DNA from: Gammaproteobacteria bacterium
Lineage (GTDB): Bacteria; Pseudomonadota; Gammaproteobacteria; Steroidobacterales; GCA-2729495
Assembly: GCA_023383705.1 (NCBI GenBank)
Contig: JAHDYM010000011.1
Location: 1 to 56,921, forward strand
DNA length: 56,921 bases
Direction: 5' to 3'
The translations under genes were made by a program, and so were the position numbers. How positions within the stretch are numbered: the first letter of the stretch is position 1; each line of letters opens with the position of its first letter. The notes below the pieces were generated by a model that did no database searches, was not told the DNA's origin, and worked only from the letters and a program-made list of their open reading frames with translations. Shown here in pieces: positions 41,301-48,352 of the stretch.

Positions 41301-43240
41301 ATGGCCAGATCGAGATCGCCATCGCGCACTGTTAGCTGGCAACTGTCGCTGCCGCTGTATCCATCTGCCGGGGTATACACGAGTCTGCCAGTCGCGTTCG
41401 CGGGACTGACAATACAGGTGCCGTGCACGGCCTGTGTGCTGACGGTGACTTCATGTTGACTCGCCGCACCGTTACCCAGTTGTATGAATTGCCCAATGGC
41501 GTATGCCGCCGAGGCATGGTCCTGGTCTGCCGAGATGGCCCAGACTGAAATGGCTGGCTCCAGATCCGCGATGGTTACGGTTACATCCGCGGAGTCCGTT
41601 TCACCATCGTTGTCCGTGATGGTGTAGCCGAAGACATCCATGCCTGTAAAGAAGGCCGCATCCGTAATCCTGTAGCTGAGCGTCGTACCGGAAACCGTGA
41701 CAGCACCATGCTGGGCAGTTGTCGTAACGCTCACGGTGGCGGGGAAATTTCCGAGACTGCCTCCATTTCCGGGAGCCGTGAAGGTACCGGTCAAGTCGAG
41801 CGGTGCAGTGGCCCGCGTGCCTATTGCAATTGAACCGGCCATCGCCTCCGGGCTCAGTCCTGACACGGTGATTGCCAGCGCGACGGTAGCGCTATCGGTA
41901 TTTACACCGTCGGTCACGGTATAGATGAGAGTGTCGTCGCCGCTGGCGCCAACATCTGCGATATACGAGATCATGATATCGGCTTGATTCCCCTGGTTAC
42001 CGGGCGCTCCGTTGACCAGAACCGTGGCTGTACCCTGGGTTGGCGGCGTGCTGATGGTCACCGTGACGGGATCGGAAAATCCTGTGTCATTGGCCATCGC
42101 GTCAATGGTCACTGCGACGTTTTCCGGCGTATTAACCGGCCCATCGTCGTTCGCCACGATACCGATCGCTGTGAAATAACCGCTGGACCAGCTGTTGCAT
42201 GCAAAGCCGGCGGTTGCACCGGGATCGCTGCCGCAGGCGAAGGGCGCGCCAAAGGTCTGGAATTCCTGGACGTCGAAGCCGGCCAGTGTCACCACTTGCC
42301 CCGCCGCATTGGTGGAAACCTTCAGTAGCAGCTGGTCCCAGCCCGCGTCCTCGGCGGTGACGTGTCCTGCCCCGGGCGCCAGATTGGGGCCGATCAGCAA
42401 CGGTGCAAAGGAAACGACGCTGTCCTGACAATCGTTGTTATTCCCGGTATCTATGCAGGCGAGATTCACCACGGTGCCTGTGGTCCGCGCTCCGGTATTG
42501 CCTTCAAGCGAACCGAGGCCGGCATCGGTCACTCCTGACCAGCGATCCGGGTCGCTGACGGCGCCGCTGAATGAAGCGTGGCAATCCATGGATCCGAACA
42601 ACTGACCTGCACAGGGCAAGCTCTCCGGTTCGGTTGGGCTGTTGAACGTGAGCAGGGTGGGGAAGCCTTCCGAGCCTATGACGTAGTCATAGCCACCAAA
42701 AACATTGCTCGTGGCAGCGTCTACTGCTCTGGGGGCAAGGACCTGGGTCATGCTCGTGTACTTGTCCACCACCTTGTCGCCGGTATGGCGAATGATGTCG
42801 CCGCCCAGCGGCGAGGTGAGCGTCAGGCTGAAGCTGATCAGGTCGTCTGTCCCGGCCGGCGTGCCGCTGTCATCGATGCTAACCGAGCCGTTGATCACCT
42901 GGCTGATCTGGCCACTGTTATGCGTCGGTACGAATGTGACGGAAAAGGCTGCCGGGTTCTGGTTGTAGTCGTAGTAATAAATCTGGCTGAAGGGACCGGT
43001 GATTTCGCCGGTCCCCGGGGCTGCCAGCACACTGCTAGGCCCGCTGTCGTACATGCAGTTTTCGCCACCACCCACTGCGCCTGTGAGTTGCTGCAGACAA
43101 GCTTGTGCTGTCGGGCCCATTTGCCCTGCTATAGGTGTGGCGGTAGTAGCAGCCATGGACGGGGCTGCGGTGTAAAGGCAGCTTGCCATCAGCAGGTCGA
43201 TGATGGCTGCGCGGCGTAGTACGCTCTTCATGGAAAACAA
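38324..43240 (-). CDS. Giant fusion: GlyGly-CTERM Ig-like surface protein joined in frame to a TonB-dependent receptor
   Basis: One uninterrupted frame of 1638 codons. Residues 1-689 form a signal peptide, an N-terminal beta domain, two or three cadherin/bacterial Ig-like repeats (NTPENVAVTIDAMANDTGFS, VFGYTITDNDGETDSADVTV), and a C-terminal GGAGALDLWGLLLLGATLLRR tail typical of GlyGly-CTERM sorting signals. Residue 690 is a Met opening a second signal peptide (ending VYAQ) and a complete ~949-residue TonB-dependent receptor: QEIIVTSRK, plug domain with VPLAITAFDEAG and RIEVVKGPQSALYGRNAFSGAINYV, then a 22-strand barrel ending in FGESYQ. A sorting tail and a signal peptide in the middle of one chain make no sense as a single protein, so I think these are two genes whose stop codon was lost, or two translation units. 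The receptor should import an unknown ligand; operator 5 lies upstream. Confidence 0.82.
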   Translation of the reverse strand: MFSMKSVLRRAAIIDLLMASCLYTAAPSMAATTATPIAGQMGPTAQACLQQLTGAVGGGENCMYDSGPSSVLAAPGTGEITGPFSQIYYYDYNQNPAAFSVTFVPTHNSGQISQVINGSVSIDDSGTPAGTDDLISFSLTLTSPLGGDIIRHTGDKVVDKYTSMTQVLAPRAVDAATSNVFGGYDYVIGSEGFPTLLTFNSPTEPESLPCAGQLFGSMDCHASFSGAVSDPDRWSGVTDAGLGSLEGNTGARTTGTVVNLACIDTGNNNDCQDSVVSFAPLLIGPNLAPGAGHVTAEDAGWDQLLLKVSTNAAGQVVTLAGFDVQEFQTFGAPFACGSDPGATAGFACNSWSSGYFTAIGIVANDDGPVNTPENVAVTIDAMANDTGFSDPVTVTISTPPTQGTATVLVNGAPGNQGNQADIMISYIADVGASGDDTLIYTVTDGVNTDSATVALAITVSGLSPEAMAGSIAIGTRATAPLDLTGTFTAPGNGGSLGNFPATVSVTTTAQHGAVTVSGTTLSYRITDAAFFTGMDVFGYTITDNDGETDSADVTVTIADLEPAISVWAISADQDHASAAYAIGQFIQLGNGAASQHEVTVSTQAVHGTCIVSPANATGRLVYTPADGYSGSDSCQLTVRDGDLDLAIGTVNITVNPLVTVTGKVGGAGALDLWGLLLLGATLLRRGLRNMSLSKCRAGYGIWRTCVGGAVLAILALDNTTVYAQDTAGDGLAIQEIIVTSRKVEENLKEVPLAITAFDEAGIAAMGINNLTDLAEQTPGLSFFNAFGETLPTPVIRGVVPTDIFGENNAAIFVDGVYISSREGLNFSQIDIARIEVVKGPQSALYGRNAFSGAINYVTKRPSDVFEGKATIEAGNDGKMKGVLSMTGPLLGPSLLGRASVLYDEWDGSYDNSLSDIDIGGYRYRSLQGSLLWLPSDDLEVALSYYKSNDDLDGSPTVSLPANCEDKVEAPPDTTGVPVQAGVRFLNYCGKIPEIESIPGLNGSDAIPRPAGATGEQRELDRVNLKVDWDLAGYGTLSSLTGYSTTRENARHDFARGLGNNQSFLYCSPAVQEGARVPNSCTDNGIPTPANLRFFSGLVDVEPGSKSDELSQELRFTSPADQRFRYTSGVYWYQVKLEEHEGKNIATVPPPNWPSGIPTIGLPPFQPTNPDFAVGTAIFYNMFADDPFTLGYSPDGGLDPLRRVTEDRKTEGWALFTGLDYDLTDRLTARGELRVSQETRDIRINAYSLCTPKGYAVPDPGDPTALIANPCGDDLFDTRVVESLETCAPGAVPANDDGDLICSPTGNSRFEMWTGRVGLNFQATDDWMMYGSIAYGEKPGGLLLLTPKLAIAGSTLIVNTFEPETMTAYEIGAKGYLFDRRLSLDISVYLNDWRQIVLRQLIDQDPATGERLEQPIGVNVNAGDATVLGAEISAALNVTEFLTATATLGWVDAELDNARQDTYALFPTFRADCGTPPATADERQTWFEECNSRSGDVSGNTMLRQPEWMGSASLSYDRPLTGDWNWYTRGDISYQSDVYTGNDNQNWLPGHTYVNAKLGLKSDRYTVELWARNLFDDGHPTAAFRDIYLGNTDNQYAPYVDQGPRPNFDDFVPFRFSVTYPRERTYGISATVRFGESYQ
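41171..41187 (-). promoter_or_regulatory. Internal ribosome binding site and start of the TonB receptor part
   Basis: On the minus strand GAGGA (plus 41183-41187) lies 9 nt before an in-frame ATG (41173) that begins MSLSKCRAGYGIW and a signal peptide ending in VYAQ. This allows the receptor (38324-41173, 949 residues) to be made separately from the upstream GlyGly-CTERM protein. Confidence 0.6.
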
Positions 43241-43318
43241 CCCCCCTGTTACTACAACTCATTCCGGTGTCCCCCGGCTTATCCGCATAACCTGCCCTTA
43301 TAAAAGACAAGGCCGTAT

Positions 43319-43340
43319 GTTGATATAATAACATGACAAC
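43319..43340. promoter_or_regulatory. GntR-regulon operator site 5
   Basis: Left half GTTGATAT, spacer AATAAC, right half ATGACAAC. It lies 79 bp before the start of the giant receptor gene on the minus strand; on that strand TTGTCA at the site could serve as -35 box, but no clear -10 is seen at the right distance. Confidence 0.75.
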
Positions 43341-43510
43341 TCTGGCTGTTAACAAGTATGAAAACAGGCGGTCGCGGAAGCTAGATACCAGCTGCCCATC
43401 TCTGGTTTGACGCAGTGCGGGGTTCTGGTTCCCCTGGCAAAAAAAACCGCACAGGGAGGCTGTGTGAAGACAGTCTTGGAGCTGACAAAACTGACGCTCT
43501 GCCCGAGGCC

Positions 43511-43898
43511 ATGGGTTTTGCCAAGGCGGTGCCGAAGGAGACCAGCCGCAAGCCCTGCCATCCGGGCGACCTGTTGAAGCTGTACCGGTACGGCAACCTG
43601 AACTAGGTGAGGTCGAGCCGGCGGCTGGAGCGGGAGTGCCGGCGGAACCTGGAGTTGTGGTGGCTGCTGGGCCAGCGAGGTTTTGGCCACCACCGGGTAC
43701 AACACCACCTGCGTGACCGATCCGGATGCCCAGTTGATGCGCAGTGGCCGGACCGGGATGATCATCGGCTACAACGTGCAGGCCAGCGTCGATGAACAGA
43801 GCGGCGTGGTCGCACACCACACCGTGACCGCGGAAATGGGCTTGCAGGTCCTGGCCCACAACCTCCAGCGGGTCCTCAACCTCAAAGGCGCCGAGTAG
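43511..43898 (+). pseudogene. IS1182-like transposase remnant
   Basis: A broken transposase. The N-terminal part reads MGFAKAVPKETSRKP, HPGDLLKLYRYGNLN, then a TAG stop at 43604 in place of an Arg codon, then VRSSRRLERECRRNLELWWL, the conserved helix-turn-helix region of IS1182-family transposases. The middle with the first catalytic residues is deleted. A different frame continues with CVTDPDAQLMRSGRTGMIIG and YNVQASVDEQSGVVAHHTVT, the typical second half. No terminal inverted repeats were recognised. It lies between operator 5 and the right VPLPA repeat, at the right edge of the island. Confidence 0.8.
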
Positions 43899-43936
43899 TT
43901 CGCCTCGACCCTGGCCTCAGCCCGATTAGGCCCGGA

Positions 43937-43967
43937 TAAAAAAAGCCCCGCCATCACTGGCGGGGCT
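43937..43967 (-). terminator. Rho-independent terminator of VPLPA-CTERM copy B
   Basis: On the minus strand a 9-bp stem (AGCCCCGCC with its complement, 6-nt loop) is followed by a T-run (seven A on the plus strand, 43938-43944). It lies about 70 bp after the stop codon of the 44036-44863 gene. Confidence 0.85.
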
Positions 43968-44035
43968 TCGATCTCTGGCCGCTTGGCAGGCCGCTCTCAC
44001 ACAGCCTTTTTCCCAAGCTGGAAAGAATGATTGGG

Positions 44036-44790
44036 TCAGGCGGCCTTGCGGCGACGCAGGCGACGGCCAGCCAGTGCGGCTACACCGGTGCCAAGCAGCC
44101 ATACTGGAGCCGGCGCGGGTACCGCGGCAACGGTGAATGTCAGGTAGTTGGTACCAGCAAGCGCGATATCAACACCATTTGACAAAATTAGCGTGCCACC
44201 ACTGTCCGTCACGCCCTGCACCACCGTCCACAGGTCAAAGGCGCCATCGACAGCATCGCAAGCACCTGCCGCAGCTGCGCTGGACAGACCACGCACGTTG
44301 CCGGTGCTGACATCGTCACCGCCGAGCGTACGCTGCACGCAGTTGGCCATACCGCCGACGTTGTACAGTGCCGAACTGTTGTTTGCGAAATCGTCGCCCA
44401 AGCTGATGTTCAGGCAGCCATTGGCGCCCACATTGCCCAGGAAGTTGCCTTCCGCGCAGTTGTAGGTTGAGGCGGTGGTGGTATTGGCAGTGGTGTCAAT
44501 CACCAAGTTGGTGACCCTGTCACCGATAACGACCGAAGCTGCGGGTGCGCCACTGCTGCTCAGCGTCGAGGCCGTGTTGAAGGAGCCGGTCATGGACAGC
44601 ACGCCCGTGACCGTATCCCAGGTCCACACAGCCGTGGAGGGAGTGATGCCCATTCCGGCCAAGGTCGCGTTGGCCGGGTTGATGCATGCAGTCGCAGCGG
44701 TATACGTAGTGCAACCGTCCCACTTCAGCGTGCTCAAGGAACCGCTGCTACTGCGCTGATTGTGGGCAACCAAAGTAGCATCGAGCAACG
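44036..44790. repeat. Right direct repeat of the island (matches 15046-15800)
   Basis: Same orientation and nearly the same sequence as the left repeat. Differences are scattered single bases plus a few codons (for example an extra VT pair in WTVVQGVTDSGG). The two repeats bracket the GntR regulon and the IS remnant. Confidence 0.85.
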
Positions 44791-44863
44791 CCGCATTGAC
44801 AGCGCTCGATACCGATAGCAGTGCGGTAACCGCAGCCAGTAAAGGAATGATGCGTATCTTCAT
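44036..44863 (-). CDS. VPLPA/PEP-CTERM-like exported protein, copy B
   Basis: A 275-residue exported protein with an intact signal peptide (MKIRIIPLLAAVTALLSVSS then AVNA) and a C-terminal sorting tail VPAPAPVWLLGTGVAALAG followed by RRLRRRKAA. The middle is rich in Ser, Thr, Asn and Gly and holds six or more Cys, suggesting a beta-rich secreted protein. It is nearly identical to the product at 15046-15828 in its first 200 residues; this copy is the better preserved one. The signal type is handled by exosortases, none of which is encoded here. Function unknown. The 259 bp upstream contain AT-rich promoter-like DNA and no gene. Confidence 0.8.
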   Translation of the reverse strand: MKIRIIPLLAAVTALLSVSSAVNAALLDATLVAHNQRSSSGSLSTLKWDGCTTYTAATACINPANATLAGMGITPSTAVWTWDTVTGVLSMTGSFNTASTLSSSGAPAASVVIGDRVTNLVIDTTANTTTASTYNCAEGNFLGNVGANGCLNISLGDDFANNSSALYNVGGMANCVQRTLGGDDVSTGNVRGLSSAAAAGACDAVDGAFDLWTVVQGVTDSGGTLILSNGVDIALAGTNYLTFTVAAVPAPAPVWLLGTGVAALAGRRLRRRKAA

Positions 44864-45122
44864 TAGTCTGTCCTCTAAAAACCGTTTATACGTGTTCTTC
44901 TAACAAACTGGGACAGGACGGTGTGTTTCATTACACCGATAGAAGCCCCCGTTGCCGGTTACTTCCCCCCCCTCGGACGAACGAATGCGGCCATGCCACA
45001 TCCGCTTTTTCTACTTCTGTGCCCGACTCTACACTCAATACGCAAGATCACAAAGCGCGAGTTTTCATAATATCTGCTGAAATGACCATCCTGCGAGCAG
45101 ATCACTGGTTTTGCAGTGCGTT

Positions 45123-46016
45123 CTATGTTTGATGTGGCGGGACACCGCGCAAAAAGCTGACCAGGCCCGCCCGCTGCAACTGGAATTCAGTCGGATACCA
45201 GAACTTCTGGCCGGAGCGGATCCAGTTGCCGAGGAACCACTCGGGTACCCCGCGTTGCTGGAAATAACGCAGCTCATCCGCGTAGAACGAGGATACGGGG
45301 CCGGTCGACAGGGGCTCCCAGTTGCGCGGCAGGTGAAAGCCCATCCTGGCGCCACGCTGCAGGATGCGCAGCCGTCCGCCGACAAAGGCGGAGACGCAGG
45401 CACTGGAACACTCCCGGCTGCTGTAGGTGTCGAGCCCGTGCGCGATGATGATTTCCCGCAGGCGCACGCCTTCCGACAGTGCACCGCCGCCGCTGTTCAG
45501 GCGGATACGTCGCACGCCGGGGTTGCTGGCCAGCAGTGCCTCGACCGCTGCGCTTGCGCCGAAACCCAGCCCGCCGCTGAGCTCGATTTCCCGCGCGCCT
45601 GGCAGCAGGGTGACCTGGTACTGGTAGGGCCCGAGCGCCCAGGCGACGCGGGCCGCAATGACCTGCTCGGCGCCCGCAACCAGGCCGCGCGTGGCGATAA
45701 ACAGCGTGAACAGTACCGCTGCCACCTGGCCGAGGCGCGCCGTGAAGATCCTGTCGGTGGTATGCAGGCTGCGATCGGTGGCCTGCCACAGGCCGACCAT
45801 CTGCCACAGCGGGATGATGCCCGTCTGCAGGATCACCAGGCCCAGTATCGCCGCATGGCTGGATGCGGATTGCCCGCCGGCCAGGCCGCTGGTGTGCGCG
45901 ATCCACGGAATCAGCCAGTACAGCAGTAGCGTGAGCACCACGCAGTTGAGCCACCAGCTGACGCCGAGGCGCAGCTCGCCGCGCCAGTGGCGGGCGACCC
46001 AGGAGAACAGGAACAT
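45123..46016 (-). CDS. Membrane protein with ClpP-like protease domain
   Basis: A 297-residue protein with about four N-terminal helices (residues 22-40, 53-75, 97-115, plus a weaker one) and a C-terminal domain with the ClpP/crotonase-like fold. NSGGGALSEGVRLREIIIAHG (174-194) is the oxyanion-hole Gly region, CSSAC (203-207) holds the likely nucleophile Ser204/205, and GFH (His228) follows at the ClpP-like distance. The sequence is close to uncharacterised proteins annotated as periplasmic ClpP-like. A frameshifted copy of its 3' end lies at 15960-16190. It begins 9 bp after the MFS gene stop on the same strand, so the two are probably co-transcribed. Confidence 0.75.
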   Translation of the reverse strand: MFLFSWVARHWRGELRLGVSWWLNCVVLTLLLYWLIPWIAHTSGLAGGQSASSHAAILGLVILQTGIIPLWQMVGLWQATDRSLHTTDRIFTARLGQVAAVLFTLFIATRGLVAGAEQVIAARVAWALGPYQYQVTLLPGAREIELSGGLGFGASAAVEALLASNPGVRRIRLNSGGGALSEGVRLREIIIAHGLDTYSSRECSSACVSAFVGGRLRILQRGARMGFHLPRNWEPLSTGPVSSFYADELRYFQQRGVPEWFLGNWIRSGQKFWYPTEFQLQRAGLVSFLRGVPPHQT

Positions 46017-46025
46017 CCGTGGAGT

Positions 46026-47390
46026 CTAGTGGCCGAAGCTGGCGGGTTCCAGGGACTTTGCCTCGGCTGGATCGAAGCGTACGGGTCGTCCATCCCGGTT
46101 CCAGATGATGAAGGCACCGATGCCGATCAGCAGGTTGGCCACGCCGGTGAGGACGATCGGACCGGAGGCCATCCAGTGATCGAACAGGTAGCCGCCGGCG
46201 AAACTCGTGAACAGGATGCCGCCGGCGCCGCACAGGCCGGCAAAACCGATCACCGAGCCGCGGACGTCGATGGGCGTTTCCTGGCCCAGCAGGCCGGTGA
46301 CGGTGAGGATCACGCCCATCTGCCCGACGCCGACCATTACGCAGCCGAGGTAGCCAAGCGGTGCGAAGGGATGTACCTGCAGCCCCAGCAGCGTATAGCC
46401 GGTTCCGGCCACCAGCAGGGCCACCATCACGCAGGCCAGGCGGTGGAAGCGGTCGATGGAGATGCCGATGAACGGTGCCGAAAGCACCGAGGAACCCTGG
46501 ATGATGGCCAGCATGATGCCGGCGCTTTTCAGCGCTTCGGCACCGCTCATGCCCTCGTCGCGGCCGAGCTGCTGCAGCCACAGCGAGACGAAAGTGACCA
46601 CCAGCGTCAGGTCGGCCCGGCCAACGCCGGAGCCTGCATAGCAGATGATCAGGCGCGGATTGATGCGGCCTTGCTGCAGGCCGATCTGCAGGGTCTTCAT
46701 CAGCCCGACCTTGGTGCGCTTGCCGCTGGGCGTGCCACCCTTGAGCCCCAGCTGCATGATGATGGCGGTGACGACACAGATGGCGGCCACGGTCAGCAGC
46801 ATGTAACGCCCGGCATCTGCGCCGCTGAAGCCGCGGGCCTTGAGTATCGCCGGTATCGTCGAGCCAAGCAGGATCGCCAGTCCGACACCGAGGCCGTTCA
46901 GCAGCCCGGTTGCGCCGGATAACTTGCCGCGCGAGTTCTCCGCCGGGTAATCGGCGGCCGTGACGGCGATCATCGCGCCGACCGCGGTGACGCCGATCGC
47001 ATAGATGAAGCGATACAGGTACAGGTCCTGCTCGTTGCCAGCGAAGCCGTACAGGCCAAAACCGATGCCGGCGATGAAGGCACCGGCCGCGTAGATCGGC
47101 CGCCGGCCGAAGCGGTCGGAAAGGGCGCTGACAAAACCGATCAGGCAGAGCGCGACGATCTCCTGCATGGTGACCAGGAATCCGGTGACCCGGCCCTGTT
47201 CCTCCAGCGGGATGCCGACGATCTCGTTCAGCACATAGGGCTGCGTGAAGCTGAGGAAGCTCACGATCGGCATGACGATCAGGCTGACGTAAAGGTATGT
47301 CCAGGCATTCAGCCCGGTGACGCCCTGTGCAAATTCGATGGGACCGATGCGGAAGGTGCCAGCAGATGAGGGCGAGGGCGGCTGGCTCAA
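46026..47390 (-). CDS. MFS transporter
   Basis: A 454-residue, 12-helix major facilitator. The motif A loop SALSDRFGRRPIYAAGAF is near residue 84, and the second-half equivalent SIDRFHRLACVM is near 300. A cytoplasmic central loop with GTPSGKRTKVGLMKTLQIG separates the halves. It is divergent from the putrescine operon with a 212-bp gap, so it could import putrescine or another amine, or be unrelated; the sequence does not decide. It is co-directional with the ClpP-like protease gene downstream. Confidence 0.85.
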   Translation of the reverse strand: MSQPPSPSSAGTFRIGPIEFAQGVTGLNAWTYLYVSLIVMPIVSFLSFTQPYVLNEIVGIPLEEQGRVTGFLVTMQEIVALCLIGFVSALSDRFGRRPIYAAGAFIAGIGFGLYGFAGNEQDLYLYRFIYAIGVTAVGAMIAVTAADYPAENSRGKLSGATGLLNGLGVGLAILLGSTIPAILKARGFSGADAGRYMLLTVAAICVVTAIIMQLGLKGGTPSGKRTKVGLMKTLQIGLQQGRINPRLIICYAGSGVGRADLTLVVTFVSLWLQQLGRDEGMSGAEALKSAGIMLAIIQGSSVLSAPFIGISIDRFHRLACVMVALLVAGTGYTLLGLQVHPFAPLGYLGCVMVGVGQMGVILTVTGLLGQETPIDVRGSVIGFAGLCGAGGILFTSFAGGYLFDHWMASGPIVLTGVANLLIGIGAFIIWNRDGRPVRFDPAEAKSLEPASFGH

Positions 47391-47602
47391 TTCGAAATCC
47401 TTTCAGGCTGAGTGCGCGGCCTGGCCCCGTGCCGCCGCGCTTTTGCTGGCTGTCCGCACACTCCGGAGGGGGTGCAGCTGCGCACTCTGCTGGCGTCAGC
47501 CTTCCCAGTCAACCCGAAATGCGAATCCTTGGCCGTTTCAAGGCTGGAATTGCCCACTGGCCTCTGGCGGGCTGCCGCCAGCTCTGGCACCGTAGCCCTT
47601 GC

Positions 47603-48352
47603 ATGCGTCGTATCCAGCCCATCATCGGTGTCATATCCGACCGCCGCACCCTCGGTCACCATGCTTTCCAGGTGCAGGGCGAGAAGTACCTGCGGGCCGT
47701 GGTCACCGGTGCAGGCGGTCTGCCGCTCGGTATTCCCTGCCTCGGTGAAGGTTTCGACTCGCCGGCCATTCTGGATGCAATCGACGGGCTGCTCCTCACC
47801 GGTTCGCCATCGAACGTCGAGCCCCGTCACTATCGCGGTGCAGCGAGCCGGGCGGGAACGATGCACGATGCGGAGCGCGACCTGCTTGCCTTCGCGCTGA
47901 TTCCTGCCGCCATCCGTGCCGGCCTGCCGGTGCTGGCGATCTGCCGCGGCTTCCAGGAGCTCAACGTGGCCTTTGGCGGTACCCTGCACCAGGAGTTGCA
48001 CGCTGTGCCTGGCTATGGCCGGCATCGCGAGGACAAGGGGCAGCCGGTTGAACGGCAGTACGCCCCGTCACACGAGGTGCGCTTTGCCGCCGGTGGCCTG
48101 CTGGCACGAATCACGGGCTGCGATTCGGCACGGGTCAATTCCCTGCATAGCCAGGGCATCGACCGGCTGGGGGAGGGGCTGCTGGTCGATGCGCTTGCGC
48201 CGGACGGATTGATCGAAGCGGTCACCGTGGCCGCTGCGCCGGGTTTCGTGCTCGGCGTGCAATGGCATCCGGAGTGGCGCGTGCAGGAGAGCGAGGTCTC
48301 GATGGCAATTTTCCAGGCGTTTGGCGACGCCTGCCGGAGTTATCGGTCATGA
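47603..48352 (+). CDS. puuD: Gamma-glutamyl-gamma-aminobutyrate hydrolase (PuuD-like)
   Basis: A 249-residue class I glutamine-amidotransferase-like hydrolase of the peptidase C26 type. It should cleave gamma-glutamyl-GABA to glutamate and GABA in the putrescine pathway. The nucleophile Cys is in VLAICRGFQELNVAFGG near residue 113, with GLLLTGSPSNVEP at 62 and the catalytic His/Glu pair in GVQWHPEW near 217. The start ATG 47603 gives MRRIQPIIGVISDRR; the upstream open frame is not coding. The stop overlaps the next gene (ATGA). Confidence 0.9.
   Translation: MRRIQPIIGVISDRRTLGHHAFQVQGEKYLRAVVTGAGGLPLGIPCLGEGFDSPAILDAIDGLLLTGSPSNVEPRHYRGAASRAGTMHDAERDLLAFALIPAAIRAGLPVLAICRGFQELNVAFGGTLHQELHAVPGYGRHREDKGQPVERQYAPSHEVRFAAGGLLARITGCDSARVNSLHSQGIDRLGEGLLVDALAPDGLIEAVTVAAAPGFVLGVQWHPEWRVQESEVSMAIFQAFGDACRSYRS

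Noticed and set aside
43035..43859. 274-codon minus-strand frame upstream of the receptor gene
   Set aside because: Covers operator 5 and the IS remnant in a meaningless frame.
45274..46581. 435-codon minus-strand frame overlapping the ClpP-like and MFS genes
   Set aside because: Extremely Arg/Pro/Gly-rich; both genes in the other frame have clear motifs.
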